Shown one piece after another: positions 46,978-58,400 of a stretch of DNA of 64,000 nucleotides. The stretch is from Combretum micranthum (Eukaryota; Streptophyta; Magnoliopsida; Myrtales; Combretaceae). Position 1 is the first letter of the stretch. Each line of letters opens with the position of its first letter. A model generated the notes under the pieces. The model was not told the origin of the DNA. It did not search any database and saw only the letters and a program-made list of their open reading frames with translations. The stretch lies in contig JAMXBD010000013.1 of the NCBI GenBank assembly GCA_024138025.1, forward strand, positions 1 through 64,000. The letters are read 5' to 3'. Made by a program: the position numbers and the translations under genes.

Positions 46978-47994
46978 CCCCCTCTTACTTCCACTTCTTT
47001 CACACCTTTCCTACACTAAAGTTACTCTCCCAAATTTCTACAAGAAATCTCTCCTAAGAAGTTCTCTCTAGTTTAGTTCTTTTAGGTAATTTTTCTTCAA
47101 AATCTTCTTTATGTTCATTTACTTAGTATGAGCTTAGTGTGTGTTTTCCAAACCATGAAGGTTAAAGAAAGCAACAATAGGGTCATACTTTGTTTTTGTT
47201 CATGATCTAATTTCTTTATGTTGCTTTTATATTTATAACTATCTAATATATCTATGTAGCTATATATATCATTTAGAGTATATAAGCTCATTTGTTTTGT
47301 AATTTATTTATATTCATATTGTTTTTAAGACTAGTCTTTGTAGTCTTAGACTTGTCCTCATCAAGTCAAAACATTTTCTTTTTCTTTTTCTTTTTCTTTT
47401 AGGGACTAGCCTTTTCTTAGTCCCGGGATACCTTGATGAAGCTAAGGTTCCAATACTTGATTTATTTCTTTATTAGTTTATTCTTTCAAGCTATTATGTT
47501 TCTTTATGTTTCCATAGCTTTATGATTCATATTCATGCATGAACATAATGATTTTTGTCTCAACAAAATAAATGAGGAAATGTTTTCTTGAAAATAAAGA
47601 TTCTTTTCTAGAAATAAGAAGTGATTTTCTTAAACAAACATTTCTAAGAAATCTAGAGGAGCTCATAAACCTACATAGAAAAGAACTTTTTGAAATGAAC
47701 AAAAGTTTCACTAAAACTTCACTTTTTATCAAGTATTAGAAATTCTTTTCATCAAAATGGAATAATCTCAAGAAACAAAGAAATTATTTCTCTAAACATA
47801 GAATTGTTATTACTTTCAAAAAGTGTTGCAAACTAAGCTTAGAAAATAAAAATCATTCCTTAGGAATTTGAAGAGATTACGGAAATTAAATTTAGGAAAA
47901 GAAAATACTCATTTGAAATAACTTAAGATATTTTGAAAGTAAAATAAAAAGGAATATTTCAAAAGTTCTCACTTTCCAAAAATATTTTACTTTT

Positions 47995-49514
47995 TGTTGG
48001 TCCCGAAATGATAACCAAGAGGGGGGGTGAATTGGTTATAATAAAAATTTTGACCAAATTTTCACACACTTGGTTATACTAATAAAATGGCTTTTGATCT
48101 TTATAAAATAAATGAATTTGATGAAAAACTTCTTTAAAAATAATAAACCAAAATTATCCTATATGAATAATCTCACGAATATTTAAACTATAGTTTGAAA
48201 ACTTTCTTCTCGGAACCTTCTGACCAACTCTCTGACTCAAGAACAATAAGAACAACACTCTCTGATTAACCTTCTGACTGACGATCAAATGCAATAAAAC
48301 AAATTAATATTACACAAATTAAAGAGAGATGAGTAAGAGAGAAATGCAAAACGAATTATAGAGGTTCTGCCTTGAGCGTCAATCCTCTCTTCTAGCTCCA
48401 AGCCAGGGTCACCGGTAATCCACACCGGTATTGTTCCACTAATCCAATAAATAAGAATAGTTACAAGAAGTTCACAATTCACTCAGCTTGATTCTCTCAA
48501 CAACCAATCTACTGAGCCTACTTGCAACTCACAATCACTAAAAAATTTATCAAAATCTGAGGAGAATAAAGTAAAGGTCCTCGACGGTTTTTGAACAATA
48601 CGAAGAACAATGAAAATAGTGACAGTAATTTCCCTCTTGAATGCTTTTTAATTCTCGTTATTTTTGTTCTACGTTCTGCCCTCTATTTATAAGTTGTTCG
48701 TATATATTTGTTCTTCTCAACACTTGAAAACAATCTGCTGCGTTCCAGATTAACTTGTTTTCCAGATTTCTTGCAAAAATGAAGATTTGTTCCGGATATG
48801 TCGAGTACAATATCTCTTCAAGTCTATCCTCATCTGGATTTGAATTTTGAATCGTCTGATAAGCTTCCTCGAGAGTGAGATAACTTCAAATCTCTACAAT
48901 CTTGCATGAATATCTCAAACAAACAATTTCAAACATTCCTCTTGTTGATCACGTCTTGAATCTATTCAAAGTATCACGCCTGGGAAATTTATTTTTCTGT
49001 TTCATGAATTTCTGACTTCGGACAAGCTCCTGAAATCTTGTATATGTATTAAAAAATATCCGAACATTACTTGCATAATCTTATCCCAAATTAATTTTCA
49101 AATTACTTAAACTTCCTCATCTTATTTTAATTAAAAAAAATACCCTGTGGATTATGAACCAACTTTTGTGGAACAGATTAGATATATTTCCCAAATATAT
49201 TTAATCATTGGAGCTAGGTCTTCATCATATCAAATATTTTGTTTTTCTTCATATCGTATCTTCTGACATTCCTTCTGCCTTTCATCTGTGTACTTGTTCA
49301 TAGCTAACGTTCCTTCTGCCTAAGCTTCTGACTTATCATTTTTCCTTTGTTCATAATAGATGTTCCTTCTGCCTAAGCTTCTGACTTATCATAAATATTT
49401 GAATCCTCTTGAATAAACTTTCTGGATAACTTTCTGATAAAACATACTCAAAAATAATCGTTATTTCATTAATTTTTGTTATCATCAAAATCCTTGATTG
49501 AGAGAAACCAACAC
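47995..49514 (-). mobile_element. SIRE-type solo LTR
   Basis: This 1520-base LTR is read on the minus strand from TGTTGGTTTC at 49514 to GGGACCAACA at 47995. Perfect target duplications ctttt flank it (47990-47994 and 49515-49519). It has the SIRE features: GATTTTGATGATAAC near its start and a CCCCCCCTCTTGGTTATC-like end. It is the complete model for the broken LTR at 1848-12380. A TATA-like box is at 48684-48691 (minus). Confidence 0.94.
48684..48691 (-). promoter_or_regulatory. TATA-like box of SIRE solo LTR
   Basis: TATAAATA on the minus strand, roughly 0.8 kb from the LTR start. A related TTTATAAAAC stands at the equivalent place near 6550 in the broken LTR. Confidence 0.45.
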
Positions 49515-49928
49515 TTTTTATAGTTTGAGACAACTTCATTAACTTCATACATTCAATATGAGTCACTTAACATATTTTTATACATTTCAAAGGTTTTACA
49601 AGCCATTATATTACCTATCTCTTCAAAATGAGCTTTGGATAAAAGAAAGAAAGCAAGTTTATAAAAATTCATGGCGAATCTGCTCGCCACTTTTTCGGAA
49701 CCCAAACGACTTATTTGATGAAAATAAGTTTAGAAATAGATAGATCTTTTCGAATAGGTAGAAAATGGTATATTATATGTGAAATTCCGAGTTATAATAA
49801 GCAAGTTATGGCCATTTTAAGTTGGAATTTCCTCTTATATGATTTTATCGCGATTTTAAGAAAAGTTCAGAATCTTCAAGAATAGAAATTTCATGAAAGA
49901 ATTATTTTGGGTATTTCATCTTGTTTAG

Positions 49929-49991
49929 GTGAAGGAGGAACCGAGATCACTTTCTTGGAAGATTACTTCGATTGGGATCTACTGACATGGA
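49929..49991 (+). other. LTR mini-exon with splice-like borders (Y copy 3)
   Basis: A TTGTTTAG acceptor-like site precedes it and GTGAGT follows at 49992. After two bases it reads EGGTEITFLEDYFD and then TGG, where copy 2 has TAG, so the usual stop is lost in this copy. It shares entry phase and acidic ending with the X copy a and Tekay-type mini-frames. Confidence 0.4.
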
Positions 49992-50316
49992 GTGAGTTAA
50001 TCCTTTACTAAGTTACATTTCCTTGTTGTGCTTGTAAATAGTAGCACTAGAAATTAAGAAAAAGATAAATGAATAATTGTTGTGTGACTTGGAATTATGA
50101 TTGGTTGAATATAAATTAAGAATATCGAAAGAAGGTTTGATAAATAAATTGTGATTCTTGTATTGATATGATGAAAATTGCATTGATCGCCTTTAACTTG
50201 AACTCAACATTATTTGGTTAAATATATATTAAAATTAAATCATGCATATCATAATTGTGAGTCACATTTATTTCACTACTATTCTTCGTGTGGGGAAACG
50301 AGGAAATGGTAGTGGT

Positions 50317-50392
50317 GGCTAGTAGGAGCTGGAAAGTCTACATGGGCTAGTAGGAGCCAAGAAGTCTACAAGCCAAGCAGGAGCCGGTAAAT
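50317..50392 (+). repeat. Short repeats with GGCT/AGCC stems in Y LTR
   Basis: Three imperfect units of about 27 bases contain GGCTAGTAGGAGCC or variants, each able to form a four-base stem around AGTAGG. Related units lie at 13108-13206 (copy 2) and 2725-2800 (copy 1). Confidence 0.5.
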
Positions 50393-51044
50393 CTGCAAAT
50401 ATTGATGGTCGTATGGGCCTGTAACCTACCAACCCTCGACATGGAGGGCGTAAAATCCATGCTACACTTGATTTCCGGTTAATCATGTGTAATTTGTTTG
50501 TTCATATGTTTGGTGCATTCTCATATGATTATTTAAATACTTGTTTGAATTATGGAAATATCTTGTAGATGGAATTATCTCACTAAGCTAGATTTGCTTA
50601 TACCCTTATAGCTTTTTGTTACAGTATGATTACCTTTAGTTGGCCCCAAGGAGCCCCGTATGCCAGGTACGAGTTTAAGCTACTAGGAGTTTTTGGGAGA
50701 AGCTATATGTATTTAAGTTTTGAACATAGGCTTCTAGGAAAATCTCTATAGTAGGCTTGTGTTATAGTTGCTATTATCTTGTTGATAGACTTTTAAGACG
50801 GGGGAATGCCCCTAAGATAATGTAAGGAATTATTATTTAAATGAAGGTTTCATGTTTATCTATATAAGTTCTTGCTTGCTTTTATTATCTACTTAAATGA
50901 AATACCTCTGTGAGTCTCCTACTATCTTGAAAGCACGCCTTGCATGTGATATCAAAGCTCCTGCAAGACTAAGGTTGTCATTCATTAGCTTTAATATTAT
51001 ACGTGGTGGATTGCCACGTTTAGGGTACCCTCTGGGGCGTGACA

Positions 51045-51922
51045 GTCCTTTTCCTTCTTCCTTTGGGAATATTTACATTATTCTTGCTATGGATTATGTA
51101 TCCAAGTGGGTAGAGGCTAAAGCCACCCGAACTAACGATGCTAAGGTTGTTGTATATTTTGTCAAATCTCACATTTTTGCTAGGTTCGGAACACCAAGAG
51201 CTCTCATCAGTGATCGTGGCAATTATTTTTGTAATAGAGTGGTGGAAGCTCTACTCAAGAAATACAAAGTCACCCATCGTGTTTCTACAGCATATCATCC
51301 ACAGACTAATGGATTGGCATAAGTTTCAAACAAAGAGATAAAATCCATCCTTGAGAAGACTGTCAATGTAAGTAGGAAAGGTTGGAGCACAAGACTTGAT
51401 GATGCACTCTGGGCATATAGGACGGCTTTTAAGACTCCTATAGGAATGTGACCTTACCGTTTGGTATTTGGCAAGCCATGTCATCTTCCTGTTGAGTTGG
51501 AACACAAGGCTTACTGGGCTGTGAAGCAATGTAACATGAGAATAGATGAGGCGGGCAAACAAAGAAAGCTTCAATTGCAAGAATTGGAGGAAATTCGTAA
51601 TGATGCCTATGAAAACTCTAAGATTTATAAGGAAAAAACTAATACTTTTCATGACCAAAATATTTCAAGAAAACACTTTTCTATTGGTCAAAAAGTTTTA
51701 CTGTTTCATTCTCGCTTAAAGTTATTTCCTGGTAAACTTAGATTTAGGTGGATAGGTCCTTTTGTTGTTACTAACGTATTTCCTCATGGTACAGTTGAGA
51801 TTCAGGGCATTGAAACTGGTAAAGTGTTCAAAGTGAACGGTCATCGCTTGAAACCCTTTTACGAAGGATTTCAAGTGAACAATATTGAAGAAACCAGTTT
51901 GGAATATCCAGATTATACTTGA
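51045..51922 (+). pseudogene. Athila integrase, core and C-terminal part
   Basis: After the Y solo LTR the integrase continues: [20 protein letters not shown], the second catalytic Asp in [10 protein letters not shown], and [15 protein letters not shown] followed by a stop in the place of the Glu region. Then come [12 protein letters not shown] and, after another stop, [40 protein letters not shown] and a C-terminal GRPF-like fold ending in LEYPDYT at 51922. It lacks a chromodomain, as Athila does. The region spanning both sides of the insertion has normal integrase length. Confidence 0.92.
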
Positions 51923-53251
51923 AGTATATCACGTCTAGCCAAAGACGTTAAAGAAAAGCGCTACGTGGGAGGCAACCCATGAGTATTTTTTTTTTTTTTG
52001 TTTAAAAAAAAAACAAAACAAAACCTGAAGAATGGCCAATGGCTTTCATTTGAAAGCCACAGCCAGCTTAGAAGATCGGCCGCCAGCCAACATTTGTTAC
52101 TGGTCTATACTTAAACTTAACCTTGCTTTTTCCTCTTCTTTCTACTATGATTTTTGTTTATCACAGGATTCCCATATGTTTGACAACTGTCTCTATAGTT
52201 GTACCCATTGGAGCTGACAATTCCTTCAATTCCATTCACTAATCCAGGAAAGTACCAATGATCTTATTCATTTCTGTTTTATTCCTTTCCTGTTTTGAAC
52301 TGATTCTGGAGCAGTGAGGACACTGTTCATAATAGGTGTGGGGGAAGGGATAAAAAAAAGAAGAAAATTGAGTATTCGATTGTTGTCTGAGACATCTGAG
52401 CTTAAATTGTTGTACCCACATTTTAAATCATTATTTGTTTGTTCTTGAGTAATATATGGCAATTTTAGGCCAAATTTTTCAATTTTTTTCTTAGAAATCT
52501 AGAGATAGTGCAAAAAAATTGAAATAGCATCTTTGAAAATTTGAAATTGACTTACTAAGTGCCTTACTCACCTACTGTTGCGATTATTTTACTTGGTCAA
52601 AATTAAATAGTGAAATCTTTAAGGAACAAATTTACCTTGTCTTTAGCTTAGGAATTAGAAGATTAAGAGTGAGTCAAGTCCTTTTTGTGAAAAATAAACA
52701 GGTCTACTTCTACGAAAATTTAGCATGTATATACTCCAATTTAGTTCTTTTTAAAAGAATTTTTCAACATTTAGTAAAAGAGGTAAATGAAACTTTTTAC
52801 TTAGTGATCTTTGATAAAAAAGTCTCATATTTGTTATTACATTCAAAAGAAAGAAACAAGCATAGCTTATACTCCACTAACTTAAGCAATTGAGTTATGA
52901 GCATCCAAACTTGAAAGTTAAAGTGAGGAAGAGTTCTTAGGGGTCCCTTTTAAACCTAGTTACTTGGGTGATGAGCCCGGGATCAACCGACTCAATGAAC
53001 TCACTATAACAAGAAGAGAGGAAAGGCAAAAGTTCTATACATGAGCTTCGAAAAAAATTATGAAAGACCTGAAAAGAAGCAGGCAAAAACCCGTCCAGAG
53101 AATTTTCTCTGAAGGCTTTCTATATATGCTTGAAAGAATCAAAAGAAAAATGAATGTTTGGCAACAAGTAAAATAGGACTTATAAAAAAAAATCTAGGGA
53201 AAGATTTGATACCAAATGCTTTTGCTTTCCGTTGATTGGAGTATATATCTG
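51923..53251 (+). other. Athila 3' non-coding region
   Basis: About 1.3 kb follows integrase. A T-run and A-run pair is at 51988-52015. A long purine tract GTGTGGGGGAAGGG then continues through 52366, a conserved feature after Athila pol that may act as an extra plus-strand primer. Only frames shorter than 75 codons occur, so no env-like gene is preserved here. The sequence runs directly into a 3' LTR that lacks its first part. Confidence 0.7.
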
Positions 53252-53888
53252 TTAAATTTGAGCTCATTCGTTCAATTGACAAGCAATAATCTGTCAATTA
53301 GAACGTTGAATCCGTAATTGTTCGATTGTTCTAATCTAAGTGATACAATAACATAATTGGTTACAGAATAGGTAATTGATTTGTGTTATGGTGATATATG
53401 ATCTGATTTAAATGGTTCAAGCTTTTGATCTGTTAATCTGAATTGGTGGTCTCTCTCTTGACTCATGCTATTGATAGATTAAATCATAAGATCTTATCTA
53501 GGGTTGTCTAATTGGTAAGGGAAATAATCATAGATCTTATCATGATTATCGACACGGTAAGGAGAGATAGGTTGTCAGAGCTTGTTGATAGCCATAACCA
53601 ATTTATTTAGAAAAGAAAATGAATATCATTGCATCAATGATCAATCTGATAAGTTGAACTGTATGATACCTTGGTTGGAAATCTTTTGATATTGTTTGAA
53701 AACTAAAATCGAGTTTCTAGTCTTTAGATAAAATTGATCTTTTGATTTACAAACCCCCCTTGTTCTTCTCTTTTCTCTTGAATAGAAATAAATTATTTCC
53801 AGTCCCTGTGGAGACGATCCCTGCTCACCACTGATTACATACTTTTTGAGTAGGTTAATAATTTGTTGGATTCGATACCCACCAAATT
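53252..53888 (+). mobile_element. Athila 3' LTR, 3' half only
   Basis: The stretch matches 25660-26290 of the 5' LTR at about 95% by eye and ends at the same CCCACCA. The first 0.7 kb (U3 and probably the promoter) is absent, and no polypurine tract adjoins the break, so a deletion is likely. Confidence 0.85.
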
Positions 53889-54180
53889 TTGTTGCAATGT
53901 ACAACGTACATCGGCGAATTGCTAGTGTGCGTGTAAAATTATATGTAACTTTTGAATCAGTATACACTTGCTCAAAGCTTCCAGTGTTTATACGTGCGTC
54001 GTCAGTATAGATGTTCTATGTCGCCAGCGCTCAATCAATTTTACATGTTTTCAAAAATTATGTAACTTTTGTTCCAAAGAGCGCTGCCTCAACACCAACG
54101 GTTTATACCTTTACGCTGCCGATGTTGAGTACACACACGGCCAACGCAGGGCCGGTGTTGTCACTGTTCATCATCTTTCC
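53889..54180 (-). repeat. GC-rich island of X LTR copy b
   Basis: Alternating GC-rich words (GTCGCCAGCGCTC, GGCCGGTGTTG) and AT-rich spacers such as GTGTAAAATTATATG form two to three imperfect units. A further unit is at 24916-24990 on the other side of the Athila element. Position within the LTR parallels the islands of the Tekay-type LTRs. Confidence 0.6.
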
Positions 54181-55005
54181 CGTTTTTTCTCTGTTTCGAA
54201 CTTACTTTTCTTAATTTATTTATATATTATAATTTTGTTTAAACTTCTTCTAAGTATTTTTTCATGCTTTACATGTACCATACGTGATATATCAATACAT
54301 ATAACACCTTATAATCATCATACTCTATGATTTCCTAGCTCCTACATATCATAATACATATATGGAATTTTAGAATGAGATATTACCTTATTTGAGCTGG
54401 TGTAGTGTTGTTAAACCATTTTTCAAAATTTGATACGAACCTAAGTCAGTAGAAACATTGATTAAGCTAATGTTTAAGACATAAACTAACCCAAACGAAT
54501 TTTGCACTTACCTTTCTTGCTTCTTTCCTATGCTTGGGCTGGCTAATGGAGTTAAATTATCATGTTTGAATTGTTAACTATGTTGATGGTTTATAAAGCT
54601 TGATGGGGGATGCATTGGGCTATTACAAGAGGTGCTTATGTGTTTTGTTTTATGCTTATTAAAGGGCTATATATATTTATGGAACTATGGATGGTAGCAA
54701 CTCAAATTTCCGGCCAAAGTTAAGCAATTTGTTCCCATCAAATTCTTCTTTGTTTTACTTAATATAGCTACATTAATTGTGTTGTTGATTTGAAGAGTGT
54801 TGATTGGTGTTTGTATGTTGAATTTGTAGACTTTGCTTGAGCAAATTTAGGGCAAATTGCATGAAGTTTCGGCTAAAGGAGGTTGGCTCAAATTTCATCC
54901 ATATATGTCTCTTACAACCAAATACATATGTATATATATTAATATAATAATATTTAATTAATCAATTATCTTAGTTTTAGTTAGTTTATTAAACTAAACA
55001 AGTAT

Positions 55006-55488
55006 ATTTAGGTCGGTTATGTAGGAATTCTATCTCTAAAAATTTATATAAAGCTTTTACAATTTTTCTACGTTGTTATTAAATTCATATTTGAGTTTAT
55101 AGTTTATGCAATTAAAATTTTTCTAGGTCTAGTAAGCTAAATTATGATTTTAGTTCTTATAGGCTCAGAATTTCCTAACTGAAATAATGTTCGATCCAAA
55201 TATTTTTCTGAGGCCTAGATTATTAGTTATAGATCTGTTTTTGTTCTCATCGTGTATTTATAATACTAGCAGTTCATATTTTAGTTATTATTTGTAATCA
55301 ATGAATTCTATAAGGGAATTGTCTTCTATTGGTTTTGACATGTAAGGCTGCTTTTAATTATATCTTGAGTTATTTGCTCAAGATACAAAATCTTGTCTTT
55401 GGTATTTAGTTAGGGTCAAAGAATGTTATATTCAGGGTTTTTAAGTTACAAATGAGCTTATTACTACTCATAGGTTTATTCTAGGGTT
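55006..55488. repeat. AT-rich module, copy next to X LTR b
   Basis: This 0.48 kb matches 59450-59945 with many differences, for example AATTATATCTTGARTTAT and TCAAGATAC. It should join 20146-20217 on the left, since the X LTR b sits between its target duplications. Origin unknown; no coding signal. Confidence 0.6.
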
Positions 55489-58400
55489 TGCCACGCCTCA
55501 AAAAGGGGGCCTAGTAGATTAATCTAAAGCTACCATATCACGTGTGCACCCGTAATATGAGAGCCGTCTTGTAAGTCAGAGTATACAAGATTCTATTTAT
55601 TTATCAATATTTATCCTATAAATGATATATTATATTACTGGATTTCAACTATGGAATTCGATTTTCCAATTTCTACCAAGATCGTAGAGAATCAGTATCC
55701 CCTACCAAATGGTGAAAATGGGTTTCAAACTACAACTTATAAAATTCAAAATTTATCTAATTTACATTCTAAGTTTACCATATCCTGTATCTCTATCTTC
55801 AATAGAGTTCGTTGGAGAAGCTCTCTTCACACATTCTTAGCCTAATCCCAGCTAGTATTAATCCTGCACAAAAACTGTTGGGGAGGTTAGCGAACCACGG
55901 GCTTAGTGAGATAACCTGACCAACCACACATCAACCAATAACAAACAAGTATAATTACCAATCATATGCAATGCAACAATCAATCATATGCACATTACAA
56001 GCTTGGATGATCTAAAATCCAAAGTAGGATGAATATTTACACCCTCTCATCGGGGTTGAAGGAACAAGATACTATGGCCCACCTACTCAGGAGAGACTAA
56101 GTATACAAGAAAGCTACAATCCTCATTGTAGATATCTCTTTATACTTTAGGCACTCAATTCTTATTTTAAGCCTTAGAAACTCTACTGAGTGTTAGTCAT
56201 TTCATAGAGATACTATGGGCGATGTCCTTCATTACCAGTTAGTTCCCATAGAACCGACTAAACAAAGGTAATCTTGCGTAAAACTAATAGCCTATTGCCT
56301 TGAAAAACCAAGCATTACCAGAGAACCGAAATACTAACATGTAGTAGGCTGCCACATCTTCACATGCAGTTTATGCAAATCATGCGATGCATATCCATTT
56401 CATTTATAGTACCAGTAGTTGTTAATCAAGTTTAAGGTGATCACATTACTTACAGACAATCATCAACATGCTTCATATAATATTTATCATACAATAGAAT
56501 TATCACTTATATTATGATAATTTGTCATTCAATCATACACCACGCATCATGCATTATCCTCAATCCAGCATGCATATAAATTGAATATATATTATTCTAA
56601 ATGCAGATATACTACAAGCACAAACAACGTGATAAAGTCAAGTAACTCACCTGTGGTCTTCGCTAAATTGTTGTATAAACTACCGGAAGTCCAAGAATTG
56701 ATATATTTTCCTATGGAAGGAAATAACAAAGATTCATTATTGGACTGTTTCTGTAAGAGAAGTCTTCCTAGAATTAAAGGTGTTGATCTCTATCGTCGGA
56801 TATTAGACTAAGCCCGTTATATTAATTATTGCGTCATTCAATAATTTAATTGAATCCTCATAGGTGCCTAATTATTCTGTATCGGTATTTGATACGGTTT
56901 CTATTATTTGTATAAAGCTTTTTAAGGTATTAACCCCTACAATGAAGAATATTTATCTGTTATTTGTTTTCATTTTGCTTTTCTTGATTTTAATTGCTAT
57001 CTATATTTTTATTTAAGGGGTTTATCTTTTTCTTAAGTCCTACTGCTTCTAGTAGAAGATTTTTATTTATTAATTCTTTGCCTATCAACCTTATCTGTCT
57101 CTTAAATTAGTATTTTGATTTATTTAAGGGTATGTCCTAATATCTATACCTTTCAAAAATTATAAAATCGTATGTCTATGGAGTTTAGATATATCAAACT
57201 TTTATTATTATACTTCAATTTCATCTTTATTGCAAAACAAGCTAAGTTTAATAATATGATATTATTAATAATATTAGCATTGAAAGATTAATATCAATAT
57301 TAGTAATAAATACAAGTATAATAATAACAACCATCGTCATACTATTAGTAAATAATAATGTTAGTGACAAAAATAATAATAGGATTGATGATAATATAAT
57401 TATAGTGATATTAACGTAAGTAATATCACTATTCACAATCCTAATGATTCTTGATGAAAATATCAATAATAATGAATACTATAATCAGTAGTAATAATAA
57501 TAGTAATAATTATAATCATATTAATAGGAATAACAGTAACATTAATATTGGTTTATTAAGAGTGAAAACTGAGTAAATTCTAGTTGGTGGTTTCTCATTT
57601 GTTTTAAATCCGATTTCGATGTATAAATAGTCAATTTGATAGTACTCTACGAGTAATTTCTAGTAGTATAATTATTTTTAAGAAAAGAGACTTGTACAAT
57701 TTTTAAATTTTTGAAACATATGTACAGGTTTCGAGTGAATCATGATAACCATAGTCAAAACTTGTTTTGATGATATCTAACTCATTTCTAGTCCGTTTTT
57801 GATGAATAAATAGTCATTTTCATAGTATTTCTCGAGTACAATCCATTGATAGGGTTTTTTTTCATTAAAAAAGGTCATTAAGGGGGGAAAAATGCAAGAA
57901 TAGTTCACTCTGTTGTACAAATCTGCAGCAGCAATAATCCAATTTTTGTTTTTGCAATATCTAATTGGTTTCTTATCCGTTTTTAACAAATAAATAGTTG
58001 ATTTCAAAGGATTTTTCGTGTTATCTCCATTGGTGGTATCATTTTTGGCTTATAACAAACACATCAATACAATTGATTCAATCTTTCCAATGATTTACAT
58101 GAGTTATTTAAAGTTCAGCTTAGTTTTGTTGTAGTTTAGATATGGTCTCTCTTTTTCCTTTCTAGGATTTGAATTTCTACACTTAAAAATCTTCAAATTG
58201 ATGTACTTATATCCTAAATAGTCTAAATATCATCAATATACTATTAGATCAATTTTGATAGATTTATAAGTCAATTTCTAGAGATCAAACATAATGAATA
58301 CTTGAACTTAATATGATCGTTACCTAGGTTGGATGCTAGAATGAATTTAGCTCTTCATCCTTGATGAAAATAATGATCTAAAGAGGAAGGAAGAAGGTGA

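Larger units (their letters stand above)
46269..51044 (+). mobile_element. Solo LTR, family Y copy 3
   Basis: It opens TGTAAATCCCC and closes GGGGCGTGACA. Perfect target duplications gtcct flank it (46264-46268 and 51045-51049), and the Athila integrase continues in register beyond. Removing the nested SIRE LTR leaves about 3.25 kb, the same size as copy 2. A TATA box is at 46970-46977, with a leader ending in TTTTAG/GTAATT about 120 bases downstream. Confidence 0.94.
24915..53888 (+). mobile_element. Athila element broken by nested insertions
   Basis: This is a Ty3/Gypsy element of the Athila lineage with 5' LTR, tRNA-Asp-type primer site, gag, protease, RT, RNase H, integrase and a partial 3' LTR. 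It carries the Ogre element at 28744-44190 and the Y solo LTR at 46269-51044. The left edge is uncertain. The best reading is TG at 24915 with aattt before it (24910-24914), matching aattt after CCACCA at 53889-53893. An alternative edge lies near 25000-25005, with TGTAC repeated at 53898-53902. Domain content makes the lineage clear. Confidence 0.8.
20218..55000 (-). mobile_element. Solo LTR, family X copy b, hosting the whole nest
   Basis: The LTR starts on the minus strand with TGTTTAG at 55000 and ends at 20218 with GGCGTGGCA. Five-base target duplications agtat flank it (20213-20217 and 55001-55005). Removing the nested Tekay-type LTR and the Athila element leaves about 3.35 kb, close to the Y LTRs in size. 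Its pieces are 20218-21343, 23788 to about 24914, and about 53889-55000. The first two match the X copy at 55489 onward; the third carries a GC island and donor-like sites as expected for the 5' half. The distance between the duplications makes this a strong nesting inference rather than a direct alignment. Confidence 0.7.

Noticed and set aside
49801..49885. Small frame starting MAILSWNFLLYDF conserved in Y LTRs
   Set aside because: It starts alike in all three copies but is truncated by different stops and indels; it more likely reflects general LTR similarity.
52669..52893. Possible env-like or accessory gene after Athila integrase
   Set aside because: Only 74 codons, no signal peptide followed by a membrane anchor, no similarity to env-like frames I know.
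53641..54330. Frames of 108 and 120 codons
   Set aside because: The first is antisense to the Athila LTR; the second crosses a GC island and AT-rich sequence without any domain.
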